The notes: generated by a model not told the origin, from the letters alone. Shown: positions 44,715 to 55,516, counted from the stretch's first letter. The stretch is DNA of 64,000 bases from Peribacillus frigoritolerans (GCA_030562215.1 JAUPFL010000001.1:2716501-2780500), one strand, 5' to 3'. Made by a program: numbers and translations.

Positions 44715-44749
44715 AACGCCTTAGCTGGTTATAGCTATGGCGTTTTTTC
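44715..44749 (+). terminator. Terminator after ymxH
   Basis: AACGCC-T-TAGCT (44715-44726) pairs with AGCTA-T-GGCGTT (44733-44744), followed by TTTT. It separates ymxH from the dpaA promoter. Confidence 0.85.
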
Positions 44750-44758
44750 TTTTCTTAT

Positions 44759-44787
44759 CACCGTTTTTTAAGTAAAAACATAAGATG
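44759..44787 (+). promoter_or_regulatory. Sigma-K-like promoter for dpaAB
   Basis: CACC (44759-44762), a 16-base spacer and CATAAGATG (44779-44787) resemble the sigma-K consensus (mACm, about 16 bases, CATAnnnTA) with one mismatch in the last base. It lies about 106 bases before dpaA. In B. subtilis the spoVF (dpa) operon is transcribed by sigma-K in the mother cell, which supports the reading. Confidence 0.6.
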
Positions 44788-44892
44788 GCAGGGTAACTAG
44801 AGAATGTAGCAAAAACCGAATTGCTTCCTGAAGGAATTATCATGAGGCAAGGAATGTTTAGGATCTTTTATATAAAGAAGGTGACGGTTTTA

Positions 44893-45794
44893 ATGCTCAC
44901 AGGCATGCAAATCGCTGTAATTGGTGGAGATGCGCGTCAGCTTGAAGTTGTCCGTAAACTGACGGAGCTTGATGCAAAGCTATTATTGGTAGGTTTTGAA
45001 CAGCTCGACCATGCTTTTACCGGAGCGGTTAAGGAAAAAATGGAAGATATAAACTTCAAGGAATTAGATTCAGTTATTTTACCTGTCCGGGGCACGGATT
45101 CAGATGGGAAAGTAGAAACGATCTTTTCCAGTGAAGAGGTTGTTTTGACTGAAGAAATGATAAAAAATACCCCGGCACATTGCACTTTTTATGCAGGAAT
45201 CAGTAACGATTACCTTGATGAGATATTCAAGAAAGTGGATCGCAAACTCGTTTTATTGTTCGAACGTGATGATGTGGCTATTTATAATTCGATTCCCACT
45301 GTTGAGGGTGCAATCATGATGGCCATTCAACATACGGATTTTACTATCCATGGATCGAATGTAGCCGTTCTCGGGCTGGGAAGGGTCGGGATGAGTGTAG
45401 CCCGGTCATTCCATGCACTTGGAGCAAAAGTGAAGGTGGGGGCAAGAAAAAGCGAAGATATTGCGAGGATCAGTGAAATGGCATTAGCCCCTTTTCATTT
45501 AAATGACCTTGCTGCAGAAATGAAAGATGTTGATATATGCATCAATACGATCCCTTTTCCGATAATTACCGCAAAAGTCATATCTAATATGCCCGTTCAT
45601 ACATTAATCATCGACCTTGCTTCAAAACCGGGGGGACTGATTTTCGTTACGCTGAAAAAAGGGGAATCAAGGCGCTGTTGGCACCGAGCCTACCGGGCAT
45701 AGTTGCCCCGAAAACAGCTGGTCAAATATTAGCGAATGCACTGGGACTATTGATTCAAGGCGAGTTCTTGAAAAGGAAGGGGAAAATGATATGA
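44893..45794 (+). CDS. dpaA: Dipicolinate synthase subunit A (frameshift)
   Basis: DpaA (SpoVFA) with DpaB makes dipicolinic acid from a lysine-pathway intermediate in the sporulating mother cell. The sequence has an N-terminal domain (MLTGMQIAVIGGDARQLEVV) and a Rossmann NAD(P) domain (VAVLGLGRVGMSVARSFHAL). One G missing in the run near 45631-45636 breaks it; repair gives KPGGTDFRYAEKRGIKALLA, then LPGIVAPKTAGQILANAL. The ATG at 44893 matches the family start. The restored stop overlaps the dpaB ATG by four bases; length is about 300 residues. Confidence 0.93.
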
Positions 45795-46393
45795 GTCTCA
45801 AAGGTAAACGGATTGGCTTCGGATTAACCGGATCACACTGCACATATGATGAAGTTTTTCCGGAAATAGAAAAACTTGTAAATGAAGGTGCGGAAGTCAT
45901 CCCAATCGTAACATCGACTGTACAAAACACGGAAACCCGTTTTGGAAAGGGCGAGGACTGGGTCGAAAGAATAGAAAAATTGACGGGGAACCATGTCGTT
46001 GATACAATCGTCAAAGCAGAGCCTTTAGGACCTAAATTGCCGCTTGATTGCATGGTGATCGCTCCTTTAACGGGTAACTCAATGAGTAAAATGGCAAATG
46101 CTCTTACCGATTCGCCAGTACTTATGGCTGCAAAGGCGACGATGAGAAATCACCGTCCAGTCGTGGTCGCAATATCAACAAATGATGCACTTGGGTTAAA
46201 TGGTGTCAATCTAATGAGGCTGATGGCAGCTAAAGATATTTATTTCGTTCCATATGGCCAGGATAATCCCACAGGCAAACCAAGTTCCATGGTTGCAAGG
46301 ATGAGCATGATAAGGGATACGATCATGGCGGCACTGGAAAGGGAACAAATTCAACCTGTCATCGTCGAAAGGTTCAAGGATGATTTAGCCTGA
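45791..46393 (+). CDS. dpaB: Dipicolinate synthase subunit B
   Basis: DpaB (SpoVFB) is a flavoprotein-fold subunit of dipicolinate synthase. The 200-residue protein begins MSLKGKRIGFGLTGSHCTYD, with IPIVTSTVQNTETRFG, DCMVIAPLTGNSMSKMANAL and VPYGQDNPTGKPSSMVARM. It is intact and overlaps dpaA. The 212-base gap after it contains the asd promoter candidate and no clear terminator. Confidence 0.95.
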   Translation: MSLKGKRIGFGLTGSHCTYDEVFPEIEKLVNEGAEVIPIVTSTVQNTETRFGKGEDWVERIEKLTGNHVVDTIVKAEPLGPKLPLDCMVIAPLTGNSMSKMANALTDSPVLMAAKATMRNHRPVVVAISTNDALGLNGVNLMRLMAAKDIYFVPYGQDNPTGKPSSMVARMSMIRDTIMAALEREQIQPVIVERFKDDLA

Positions 46394-46522
46394 ACAAGTA
46401 TTTCTGACTCGATCCGCTTTCTATCGACTGACATATATGCATAAATTTGTAGGTTGAAGTTATAAAAACCCACTCCACTACCAGAATATTTTGTTAAAGT
46501 GCGACCCTTTGGAATGTTAATG

Positions 46523-46531
46523 TGATAAAAT
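46523..46531 (+). promoter_or_regulatory. Extended -10 promoter candidate for asd
   Basis: TG-A-TAAAAT at 46523-46531, 75 bases before the asd ATG, with no clear -35. It would let asd-dapG-dapA be expressed in vegetative cells independently of the sporulation dpa promoter. Confidence 0.4.
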
Positions 46532-46605
46532 AAATGATATTCTGAACAAGAAGTAGTAAATCCAATAAATAACTAATTTAAGAGATAGAAAAGGAGTATG
46601 TATAA

Positions 46606-47660
46606 ATGACTGAGACACAGGGATTGCATATTGCAGTTGTGGGAGCAACTGGAGCAGTAGGACAACAAATGATTTCAACACTCGAACAAAGGAACTTACC
46701 GATTAAGAAAATCATCTTTTTATCATCGGCTCGTTCCGCTGGAATCAAACTTACTTTTAAGGGCGAAGAAATCGAAGTGCAGGAAGCAAAACCTGAAAGC
46801 TTTGAGGGCATCGATATCGCTTTATTCAGTGCTGGAGGAAGCGTGTCTAAGGAATTGGCTCCAGAAGCAGTGAAACGCGGTGCGATAGTTGTCGATAATA
46901 CGAGCGCATTCCGCATGGATGAAAATGTGCCGCTAGTCGTTCCTGAAGTAAATGAAGAAGACTTGAAGCAGCATAATGGGATCATTGCAAACCCGAATTG
47001 TTCAACTATCCAAATGGTTGTGGCATTAGAACCTGTCCGCAAGGCATACGGCTTATCAAAAATTGTCGTTTCTACCTATCAGGCTGTTTCGGGTGCAGGT
47101 GCAGCAGCGATAAATGAATTAAAGGAACAAGCTCGCGACTTGCTTGATGAAAAAGAAATCGATCCGAAAATTTTACCGGTAAAAGGAGACGAAAAGCATT
47201 ATCAAATCGCTTTTAACGTCATTCCCCAAATTGATAAATTCCAAGATAACGGGTACACATTCGAAGAGATGAAAATGATTAATGAAACTAAAAAATCATG
47301 CATATGCAAGACCTTCCAGTGGCTGCAACTTGCGTGAGGCTTCCTGTAGTAACAGGTCATTCGGAATCTGTATACATTGAAGTTGAAAAAGAAGGCATAG
47401 CGGCCTCTCAAATCAAGGATCTAATGAGAAAAGCACCTGGAGTAGTGTTAGAAGATGAACCGGAACAACAAGTTTACCCAACACCTGCTTCATCCGTCGG
47501 CAAGAATGATGTATTCGTCGGTCGGATTCGCAAAGATTTGGATGAAGATAAAGGCTTCCATTTATGGGTGGTTTCCGATAATCTATTAAAAGGTGCAGCT
47601 TGGAATTCCGTTCAAATTGCTGAAAGCCTTTTGAAATTAGGTTTGGTTACCGTTAAGTAA
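46606..47660 (+). CDS. asd: Aspartate-semialdehyde dehydrogenase (frameshift)
   Basis: Asd reduces aspartyl phosphate to the semialdehyde shared by lysine, diaminopimelate, threonine and methionine synthesis. The NADP-binding [17 protein letters not shown] is at the N-terminus; catalytic Cys132 lies in [24 protein letters not shown] follows. One A missing near 47288-47293 breaks it; repair gives [20 protein letters not shown]. Restored length is about 351 residues. It sits between dpaB and dapG. Confidence 0.93.
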
Positions 47661-47717
47661 TAATTTATTCTTAATGAACTCAACAGAAAATTAATTCCAA
47701 TAGGATAGAGAGTCTTT

Positions 47718-47744
47718 GTCAGCTTCCCGGATCGGGGAGCTGGC
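47718..47744 (+). terminator. Hairpin between asd and dapG
   Basis: GTCAGCTTCCC (47718-47728) pairs with GGGGAGCTGGC (47734-47744) around a GGATC loop (G-T pair included). No T-run follows, so it may be an attenuator or processing/stability element. Confidence 0.45.
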
Positions 47745-47764
47745 TTATATTTGGGGTGCATATT

Positions 47765-48991
47765 ATGAAAATTATCGTCCAGAAATACGGTGGGACATCC
47801 GTTCGTGATGAGGAAAGCCGTTCATTTGCCAAGGGGCATATCGAAAAAGCGATTAAAGAAGGCTATAAAGTGGTGGTTGTGGTTTCAGCAATGGGAAGAA
47901 AAGGCGATCCTTATGCAACGGATACCTTACTTTCCCTTGTAAATGGAGCGAAAGCCAGCCTTTCAAAACGGGAACAGGATTTACTTATGTCTGTCGGAGA
48001 AACGATATCATCTGTCGTATTTACGAACATGCTCTTGGAACATGGTATTGATGCGGTCGCTTATACTGGAGCGCAAGCAGGATTCTTGACGAATACCGAC
48101 TATTCCAGTGCGAAAATAATCGAAATGAAATGCGATCGCCTCATGAAAGAACTTGAGGTGAAGGATGTTGTCGTTGTAGCAGGTTTCCAGGGAGCTGCTA
48201 AAAATGGTGACATCACGACCATCGGCCGTGGTGGAAGTGATACTTCAGCAGCTGCATTAGGTGCCGCATTGCAGGCTGAACGGGTCGATATTTTCACGGA
48301 TGTGGAAGGAATCATGACAGCAGATCCACGGATCGCCGATCAAGCTCGTCCATTATCAATCGTTTCATATACGGAAGTTTGCAACATGGCATATCAAGGG
48401 GCGAAGGTCATTCATCCGAGGGCTGTTGAAATTGCGATGCAGGCGAAAGTCCCGATTCGGATACGGTCAACATACAGCGAAGGTTTGGGAACCCTTGTTA
48501 CAAGCATGAACAAGGGAAGCCAGGGTAGTGACATACGTGAAAGGCTTGTAACCGGGATTGCCCATGTACCAAAGATCACTCAAATCAAGGTCCGTGCGAA
48601 AAAAGATCAATATAATCTACAGACTGAAGTTTTCAAAGCGATGGCCAATGCCTCCATTTCAGTGGACTTTATAAATATATATCCAAGTGGTGTAGTCTAT
48701 ACCGTTTCGGAAGAGACGACAGAACTTGCCCTCTCGATTTTGGCCGAGCTTGGTCATGAACCGGTCATTGAAAGGAATTGTGCCAAGGTATCAGTAGTCG
48801 GTGCAGGCATTAATGGAGTACCAGGCGTTGCAGCGAAGATTGTCACAGCGCTTTCCGAAAAGGAAATTGCCATTCTCCAGTCAGCTGACAGCCATACGAC
48901 AATTTGGGTACTCGTAAAAGAAGAAGATTTAATAGAAGCCGTTAATTCCCTGCACTATGCATTTCAATTGCATGAAAGGGAAGTCCAATAA
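47765..48991 (+). CDS. dapG: Aspartokinase I (DapG)
   Basis: DapG phosphorylates aspartate; in B. subtilis this isoenzyme is inhibited by meso-diaminopimelate. The 408-residue protein starts MKIIVQKYGGTSVRD and shows VVVSAMGRKGDPYATD, TTIGRGGSDTSAAALGAAL and FTDVEGIMTADPR, then two ACT regulatory domains (TEVFKAMANASISVDFINIY and NCAKVSVVGAGINGVPGVAA). The ATG at 47765 matches the family start; an upstream ATP-like frame start at 47756 adds three residues. The gene is intact. Confidence 0.95.
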   Translation: MKIIVQKYGGTSVRDEESRSFAKGHIEKAIKEGYKVVVVVSAMGRKGDPYATDTLLSLVNGAKASLSKREQDLLMSVGETISSVVFTNMLLEHGIDAVAYTGAQAGFLTNTDYSSAKIIEMKCDRLMKELEVKDVVVVAGFQGAAKNGDITTIGRGGSDTSAAALGAALQAERVDIFTDVEGIMTADPRIADQARPLSIVSYTEVCNMAYQGAKVIHPRAVEIAMQAKVPIRIRSTYSEGLGTLVTSMNKGSQGSDIRERLVTGIAHVPKITQIKVRAKKDQYNLQTEVFKAMANASISVDFINIYPSGVVYTVSEETTELALSILAELGHEPVIERNCAKVSVVGAGINGVPGVAAKIVTALSEKEIAILQSADSHTTIWVLVKEEDLIEAVNSLHYAFQLHEREVQ

Positions 48992-49038
48992 TCAGGTTTT
49001 TTAATAAATAAAGGTTTTAAAAATTAAAGAGGTGTTAG

Positions 49039-49925
49039 ATGATGATATTTGGTAGAGTATCAACCGCGATGGTCACCCCTTTCGATAGCAAGGGAAATGT
49101 TGATTTTCAAAAGACGACTACATTGGTTAATTACTTATTAACCAATGGAACCGATTCGCTTGTGCTTTCGGGAACGACAGGGGAATCTCCAACTTTATCT
49201 TCGGAGGAGAAAATCGCGTTATTGCGTCATGTTTCTAAGGTTGTTGACAAACGTGTGCCCATCATCATGGGTACAGGAAGCAACAATACGTATGCTTCCA
49301 TCGAGTTGACAAAAAAGCGGAACAAAATGGGGCAGATGCGATAATGTTGGTTGCCCCGTATTATAGTAAAACGAATCAAGAAGGTCTGTACCAGCATTTT
49401 AAGGCTATTGCAGCCAGTACGACGCTTCCTGTAATGGTATATAATATCCCTGGGCGAGCTTCAGTTAACATTGAACCGGAAACGATCATCCGCCTTTCAA
49501 AAATTCCTAATATCGTAGCCGTTAAGGAAGCGAGCGGGGATTTAAATGCTATGACCCAAATCATAGCCGGAACGGATGAAGATTTTGCATTATATAGCGG
49601 GGACGACGCTTTAACACTCCCGGTATTGGCGATTGGTGGTGTGGGTGTAGTATCGGTTGCTTCACATATTGCTGGCAATGAGTTGCAGAAAATAGTGGAG
49701 GCCTTCATCAGTGGGGACTTGAAAGAGGCAGCCCGGCTGCATCAGGAACTGTTACCGATTATAAAAGGTTTGTTTGCAGCGCCAAGCCCTGCACCTGTCA
49801 AAACAGCGCTTCAGTTATATGGAATTGACGTCGGATCGGTGAGACTTCCAATCGTGCCATTGACCGAGCAGGAACGCCTGGCATTAACCAAGGTATTAAA
49901 AAAAAAAAGACACGGAACAAGCTGA
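49039..49925 (+). CDS. dapA: 4-hydroxy-tetrahydrodipicolinate synthase (frameshift)
   Basis: DapA condenses pyruvate with aspartate semialdehyde. The TIM-barrel protein shows GRVSTAMVTPFDSKGNVDFQ, SGTTGESPTLSSEEK and VMVYNIPGRASVN, with the Schiff-base Lys in IVAVKEASGDL. One A missing near 49310-49315 breaks it; repair reads ELTKKAEQNGADAIMLVAP. The start is one of two tandem ATGs (49039 or 49042) after AAAGAGGTG. The end runs through an A-run of about 10, so the last residues are uncertain. Its stop lies in the 5' arm of its terminator. Confidence 0.92.
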
Positions 49926-49948
49926 TCGATGAAGATTGGCTTGTTTTT
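49916..49948 (+). terminator. Terminator overlapping the end of dapA
   Basis: AACAAGC (49916-49922) pairs with GCTTGTT (49939-49945), followed by TTT. The 5' arm includes the last dapA codons. The remaining gap to rnjB contains only the promoter listed separately. Confidence 0.65.
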
Positions 49949-50108
49949 ACATAATGATGTATATGAATGGGATATACTTTCCGATTTCGGGATGAAAATA
50001 TTGAATTTTTTCATGATCAATCGAAACTGGTAAAAGTACAAAGGATCTCTTACATAATGGGTTGTTTTTTTGAATTAAATGAAAAAGTCCCTTTGAAAAT
50101 GGTAAGTG

Positions 50109-50137
50109 TTGTCATGTTTTTGAACATCGGTTATAAT
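50109..50137 (+). promoter_or_regulatory. Sigma-A promoter for rnjB
   Basis: TTGTCA (50109-50114), a 17-base spacer and consensus TATAAT (50132-50137), about 48 bases before the TTG start. It is one of the best sigma-A promoter matches in the window. Confidence 0.82.
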
Positions 50138-50184
50138 GAAATCATTGGGAAATTATGAACGGGATTTTTAAGGAGGATATTCGA

Positions 50185-51854
50185 TTGGGTAAAGATAAAA
50201 ATAATGGAATAAAAGTGATTTCTCTTGGAGGACAAGGGGAGCTTGGTAAAAATATGTACGTCGTTGAGGTGAATGAGGACATCTATCTTCTTGATGCAGG
50301 TTTAATGTTGCCGGAAGACGAAATGCTCGGAATCGATGCGGTAATCCCTGATATTTCTTATTTGATGGATAATAAGGAACGGGTGCAGGGGATATTCATT
50401 ACCCATGGTCATGAAGACCATATGGGAGCGCTTGCTTATGTCTTGAAATACTTACCAGCTCCTGTTTATGGAACAAAGCTTACACTTGCTTTAATCAAAA
50501 CGAAATTAAAGGAAGATGGCTTTAACGGCAGGGCAACATTCACTGAAATCGATTCGGATTCCCTTTTAAGTTTCCCTCAAGCAGCCGTGTCTTTTTTCCG
50601 GACTAACCATAGTATTCCCGATTCCGTCGGAGTCGTGATCCACACTCGCGAAGGTGCAATCGTTTATACAGGGGATTTCAAGTTCGACCAAGCAGCAACA
50701 GAACTATATAAACCGGAAATCGGTAAAATGGCCGGTATCGGCGAAGAAGGTGTCCTATGCTTGCTTTCGGATAGTACCGGTGCCGAGAGACCAGGTTATA
50801 CGACATCGGAAGCAGTTGTGGCCAAAGATATTACAGAGGCTTTCCACGCTGCCTCCGGAAGGATAATCGTTGCGTGCTTCGCTTCGAACATCAACCGGAT
50901 TCAACATGTTTTCAATGCAGCGGCAGCAAGTCGCAGAAAAGTGGCAGTTGTAGGAAAAAGCCTGCAACGCGTGTATGAAACAGCCCTGAATCTTGGCTAC
51001 CTAAAGGTCGAGGAAGAGCTGATAATCCCAATTAATGAAATTGGCCAGTATGAGGACCGTGATATCGTCGTGTTATCGACAGGTCATCAGGGGGAACCAA
51101 TTGCGGCACTTCAAAAAATGGCAAAACAGACCCACAAGCAGGTAACGATCAAAAAGGGAGACACAGTTTTGATCAGTGCATCACCCTGCAGGGCGGTGAA
51201 CTTATTTTATCCAAAACCGTCGATTTGCTATACAGGGTAGGTGCTGAAGTGGTATCTGCTAACAAATATAAAGTGCACGTAACAGGGCATGGCAGCCAGG
51301 AAGAACTTAAAATGATGATCAATTTGATGAATCCTAAATTCTTAATCCCTGTACATGGGGAATACCGCCATTTATATGCCCATCAAAAGGTTGGGATTGC
51401 TGCGGGAATAAAGCGTGAAAACATCATAATTGCCGAAAAAGGGGATGTCATCGAACTAAAGGGAAATAAAATGGGTCTTTCTGGAAAAGTTTCTGCAGGA
51501 AATATCCTGATAGATGGCAGCGGCGTTGGAGATGTGGGTAATATCGTTCTCCGTGATCGGCGCTTATTATCCCAGGATGGCATTTTGATTGTGGTTGTCA
51601 CGTTGAACCGTCAGGATAAAAGCATTGCAGCGGGCCCTGAAATCATTTCAAGGGGCTTCGTATATGTTCGCGAATCAGAAAAAATGATTGCGGAAGCAAC
51701 TGAAATAGTAAGTGAAATCGTAAAGAAAAATGGATCGCGCCAACCTTTTGATTGGTCCACGCTGAAGCAGGAAATGCGTGATGCGTTAAACCAATTCTTC
51801 TATGAAAAAACGAAACGCCGTCCAATGATTTTACCGATCATCATGGAATATTAA
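50185..51854 (+). CDS. rnjB: Ribonuclease J2-position enzyme RnjB (frameshift)
   Basis: Metallo-beta-lactamase/beta-CASP ribonuclease; in B. subtilis the dapA-adjacent copy (YmfA) is RNase J2, partner of J1 in mRNA decay and rRNA processing. Motifs: LDAGLMLPEDEMLGIDAVIP, THGHEDHMGALAYVL, YTGDFKFDQ, SDSTGAERPGYT, VACFASNINRIQ and VHVTGHGSQEELKMMINLM. The TTG at 50185 follows AGGAGG (50171-50176); the ATG at 50155 is an alternative. One C missing near 51192 breaks it; repair reads SASPLQGGELILSKTVDLLY. Restored length is about 556 residues. The full HGHxDH motif is notable for this position. Confidence 0.93.
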
Positions 51855-51861
51855 GTAAGGG

Positions 51862-51893
51862 ACCCCTGATTTGAACAGTCAGGGGTTCTTTTT
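51862..51893 (+). terminator. Terminator after rnjB
   Basis: Perfect stem ACCCCTGA/TCAGGGGT (51862-51869 and 51879-51886), followed by TCTTTTTT. Confidence 0.88.
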
Positions 51894-51976
51894 TGTGACT
51901 CTTATATCTTGAAGAATGAAGTCCGAGACTCGAGACATAATAAAGCTATAGGCTAAAAGAGAAAGGGGTTGGCATA

Positions 51977-52722
51977 GTGGATAATGCACCATTACCAAAT
52001 GAAAATGAAGGCAAGCAGGAAGGTAAGAACTCAACTTTAATCGAAAAGATCCAGCAGCTGGGGGCTACTAATGTTCCGCAACTATCTCAAGACTCAAAAA
52101 TCCATTGTTTGACGATCATTGGACAAATTGAAGGACATATGCAGCTGCCGCCTCAAAATAAAACGACCAAATATGAACATGTTATTCCGCAAATTGTGGC
52201 AATTGAACAAAATCCCAATATAGAGGGGCTGCTTGTCATATTAAATACAGTCGGAGGGGATGTCGAAGCGGGACTGGCCATCGCCGAAATGCTGGCTTCC
52301 CTATCAAAGCCATCCGTCTCGATAGTACTTGGGGAGGTCACTCGATCGGTGTGCCGATTGCGGTTTCGTGTGACCATAGCTATATAGCAGAGACAGCAAC
52401 GATGACGATTCATCCAATTCGTTTGACAGGATTAGTCATTGGCGTGCCTCAAACCTTTGAATACCTGGATAAAATGCAGGAAAGAGTCATTAAATTTGTT
52501 ACGCGCCACTCCAACGTTACGGAAGAAAGTTTTAAGGATTTAATGTTTGCTAAAGGAAACTTAACCCGTGATATCGGCACGAATGTAATCGGGGCCGAGG
52601 CAGTTGAAATCGGTATGATCGATGATGTAGGAGGAGTAGGCCAGGCCATGAGAAAACTAAATAGCTTCATGGAAGAAAGAAGGCCAAAAATTGCCGGGGA
52701 AGAGGAGGGGCTTCTGCAATGA
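51977..52722 (+). CDS. tepA: ClpP-like protein TepA (frameshift)
   Basis: TepA (YmfB) is a ClpP/SppA-class serine protease homologue reported to aid preprotein translocation and act during spore outgrowth. The start is GTG at 51977 ([17 protein letters not shown]). The ClpP fold shows [20 protein letters not shown], and after repair of a missing G near 52331-52335, [20 protein letters not shown], where Ser of GHSIG is the nucleophile; [19 protein letters not shown] follows. Restored length is about 248 residues. The end overlaps ylzJ by four bases. Confidence 0.9.
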
Positions 52723-52946
52723 CGCTTTATACGATCGTTCCTGAAGAAATAATTTTCCCTCATCACCATGAGAAGACGGCAAATTTAATAGAAATGATCT
52801 ACAATGGTGTACATGTGATGGTTGAACATGACGGTGGCCGCACGTTTCGCATTGATCGAATCGTCAGCACGGACCCTGAAGATTATATGAATGTACACAT
52901 TCAGCCGGGGGCTGTCATAAATGTGTTCGAACATATGAATCCTTAG
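52719..52946 (+). CDS. ylzJ: YlzJ-like protein
   Basis: A 75-residue protein ([20 protein letters not shown]) with conserved family positions LYTIxPxE and a C-terminal GAVINVFEH. It overlaps tepA (ATGA) and is probably co-translated. Its function is not known; in Bacillus it lies between tepA and the ftsK-type gene. Confidence 0.85.
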   Translation: MTLYTIVPEEIIFPHHHEKTANLIEMIYNGVHVMVEHDGGRTFRIDRIVSTDPEDYMNVHIQPGAVINVFEHMNP

Positions 52947-52993
52947 TAAAAACGACTAACTGAGGTAAATTATGATATACTGGAATGAAAATC

Positions 52994-53014
52994 AGCAGCC
53001 GCTTGGCTGCTTTA
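52994..53014 (+). terminator. Hairpin after ylzJ
   Basis: Perfect 7-bp stem AGCAGCC/GGCTGCT (52994-53000 and 53005-53011) with a GCTT loop and a short TTTATT tail. Confidence 0.6.
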
Positions 53015-53084
53015 TTCATTATATGGGCAAAATGCCCCCTTAAGAATAAATGGTGTATATATCAAGGACAGGGTCAAGTTTATT

Positions 53085-53093
53085 TGGTATAAT
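53085..53093 (+). promoter_or_regulatory. Extended -10 promoter candidate for spoIIIE
   Basis: TG-G-TATAAT at 53085-53093, about 90 bases before the ATG at 53184, with a weak -35 near GGACAG. Confidence 0.55.
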
Positions 53094-53183
53094 CAGTGGC
53101 GAACATTTGTTTCGTGAAGGGAAATCATGTAGTGATGTTGAATAGGAAAGTTAGAATAGTTTCATGAAGAATCAGGTGATATT

Positions 53184-55514
53184 ATGGCAAAGAAGAAACG
53201 CAGAAAAAAGAATGGTACAGAGAAGTTAAAACTAACGCTTAAATATGAATTGATTGGCCTCACTTTAATAGGTTTGGCCATCATTGCCATTGCCAAGCTT
53301 GGAGCAGTGGGAAACGGGACGGTCTTTTTAATCCGCTTTTTCATGGGGGAATGGTATATCCTCTTTTTGTTGGGAGCAATTGCAGCTGGGTTCTATTTGA
53401 TGATAAAGAGGGAGGTCCCTTACCTGTTGAAACGGCAATTGGTCGGGATGTACTTCCTTGTCGCGAGCATGCTCCTATTAAGTCATGTGACACTGTTTAA
53501 CATGCTTGCAGATGGGGGACCGTTCACGAAACCCAGCGTCATTTCGAATACATGGGAACTATTCTGGATGGAAGTGACCGGCAAGGCCAGCTCAAAGGAC
53601 CTTGGGGGCGGCATGATTGGAGCGATATTATTTGCAGCCTCATACTTTTTATTCGACGAAGCCGGATCGAAAATCGTTTCATTCCTTTTTATCATTGTAG
53701 GTGCCGTCCTATTGACCGGGAAAACGTTAGGTGAAACCCTCGGGAAGTTTTTCATGGGTCTTGGCGGCTTTTTCAAAAAGCAATGGTCCGCATTCAGAGA
53801 TGATATGAAAACGTGGAATGAAGACAAAAAAGAAAAGAAAAAGAATCCCGTGAAAAAGAAGAAACGGGAAAAAGAACCGGCGGAAGAAACGGATCAGCCC
53901 CTTCTTCACGAAGAGGAAACACAGCAAATGGCGACGGAGCGGATCATTTCCAGCTTTGCTGATAAAGCCTATAGCGACGAAGACGAAATAATTCCGGCCG
54001 TTACGGAACCTGCAGCAGATAGTGCAGAGGAACAGGATGATGCCGTTCCGCCTATGAATTTTACGGAAGTGGAGAATAAAGAATATCTTTTACCGCCTCT
54101 TTCTCTGTTATTGCAGCCCAAAAAAACGGACCAAAGCGGAGAATACCAATTGATCCACGAAAATGCGGCTAAGCTTGAGCGCACCTTTCATAGCTTTGGA
54201 GTGAAAGCGAGGGTCACCCAAGTTCACTTAGGCCCAGCCGTAACCAAATATGAAGTACATCCGGACGTAGGGGTGAAGGTAAGTAAAATTGTCAGCCTAT
54301 CCGATGACTTGGCCCTTGCACTTGCCGCAAAGGATATTAGGATCGAAGCCCCGATTCCCGGAAAATCGGCAATCGGAATAGAAGTCCCTAACTCCGAAGT
54401 GGCGATGGTGTCATTAAGGGAAGTTTTAGAGGCCAAAGAAGTTGACAAGCCTGACGCAAAACTGCAAATAGGCTTAGGGCGAAATATTTCTGGTGAAGCG
54501 GTTAAGGCGGAGCTCAATAAAATGCCGCATTTACTAGTGGCTGGTGCTACTGGCAGCGGGAAATCCGTTTGTATCAATGGGATTATCACGAGTATTCTGA
54601 TGCGGGCAAAACCGCATGAAGTGAAAATGATGATGATCGATCCAAAAATGGTGGAGCTGAATGTCTATAATGGAATTCCCCACTTACTCGCACCTGTAGT
54701 GACAAATCCAAAGAAAGCTGCACAGGCTTTGCAAAAAGTGGTCAGTGAAATGGAAAGGCGGTATGAGCTATTTTCCCATTCCGGTACGCGTAATATTGAA
54801 GGCTACAATGATTATATTAACCGGTATAACATCGAAGAAGATGCCAAACAACCGCTCTTGCCTTATATCGTAGTCATAGTCGATGAGCTGGCGGATTTGA
54901 TGATGGTCGCCTCAAATGATGTAGAGGATGCCATCACACGGCTTGCACAAATGGCACGTGCCGCTGGCATCCACTTGATAATTGCCACTCAGCGGCCATC
55001 AGTGGATGTAATTACAGGGGTCATTAAAGCGAACATCCCATCTCGGATTGCTTTTAGTGTCTCATCAATGACCGATTCGAGAACGATCCTCGACATGGGC
55101 GGAGCCGAAAAACTGTTAGGCCGGGGTGACATGCTCTTCCTGCCTTCAGGAGCTTCGAAACCGGTCCGCGTCCAAGGGGCCTTTTTATCCGACAATGAAG
55201 TCGAGGAAGTTGTCACATATGTCATTTCACAGCAAAAAGCACAATATAACGAAGAGATGATACCGGATGAAATTGCAGAAACTTCAAATGGTGAAGTCGA
55301 AGATGATTTATACGCGGATGCGGTGTCCTTGATCGTTGAAATGCAGACTGCATCTGTTTCCATGCTGCAGCGCCGCTTCCGGATTGGCTATACGCGGGCA
55401 GCGAGGTTGATTGATGAAATGGAAGCGAGGGGAATTGTCGGTCCATATGAAGGCAGTAAACCACGAAATGTATTGGTAACTAAAGATGAACAGGATGAGG
55501 CGCATTCATCATAG
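53184..55514 (+). CDS. spoIIIE: DNA translocase SpoIIIE/FtsK
   Basis: SpoIIIE pumps the chromosome into the forespore and clears trapped DNA at septa. The 776-residue protein has four N-terminal membrane helices (about 20-190), a charged Lys/Glu linker (about 200-300), then the motor: [20 protein letters not shown], Walker A GATGSGKS near residues 453-460, Walker [35 protein letters not shown], and a C-terminal gamma winged helix ([20 protein letters not shown]) that reads DNA polarity motifs. It is intact; B. subtilis SpoIIIE has 787 residues. It ends in a bidirectional terminator facing the minus-strand gene. Confidence 0.94.
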   Translation: MAKKKRRKKNGTEKLKLTLKYELIGLTLIGLAIIAIAKLGAVGNGTVFLIRFFMGEWYILFLLGAIAAGFYLMIKREVPYLLKRQLVGMYFLVASMLLLSHVTLFNMLADGGPFTKPSVISNTWELFWMEVTGKASSKDLGGGMIGAILFAASYFLFDEAGSKIVSFLFIIVGAVLLTGKTLGETLGKFFMGLGGFFKKQWSAFRDDMKTWNEDKKEKKKNPVKKKKREKEPAEETDQPLLHEEETQQMATERIISSFADKAYSDEDEIIPAVTEPAADSAEEQDDAVPPMNFTEVENKEYLLPPLSLLLQPKKTDQSGEYQLIHENAAKLERTFHSFGVKARVTQVHLGPAVTKYEVHPDVGVKVSKIVSLSDDLALALAAKDIRIEAPIPGKSAIGIEVPNSEVAMVSLREVLEAKEVDKPDAKLQIGLGRNISGEAVKAELNKMPHLLVAGATGSGKSVCINGIITSILMRAKPHEVKMMMIDPKMVELNVYNGIPHLLAPVVTNPKKAAQALQKVVSEMERRYELFSHSGTRNIEGYNDYINRYNIEEDAKQPLLPYIVVIVDELADLMMVASNDVEDAITRLAQMARAAGIHLIIATQRPSVDVITGVIKANIPSRIAFSVSSMTDSRTILDMGGAEKLLGRGDMLFLPSGASKPVRVQGAFLSDNEVEEVVTYVISQQKAQYNEEMIPDEIAETSNGEVEDDLYADAVSLIVEMQTASVSMLQRRFRIGYTRAARLIDEMEARGIVGPYEGSKPRNVLVTKDEQDEAHSS

Positions 55515-55516
55515 GT

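Noticed and set aside
49967..50158. 63-codon frame between dapA and rnjB
   Set aside because: No ribosome site, no recognisable family, and it overlaps the rnjB promoter.
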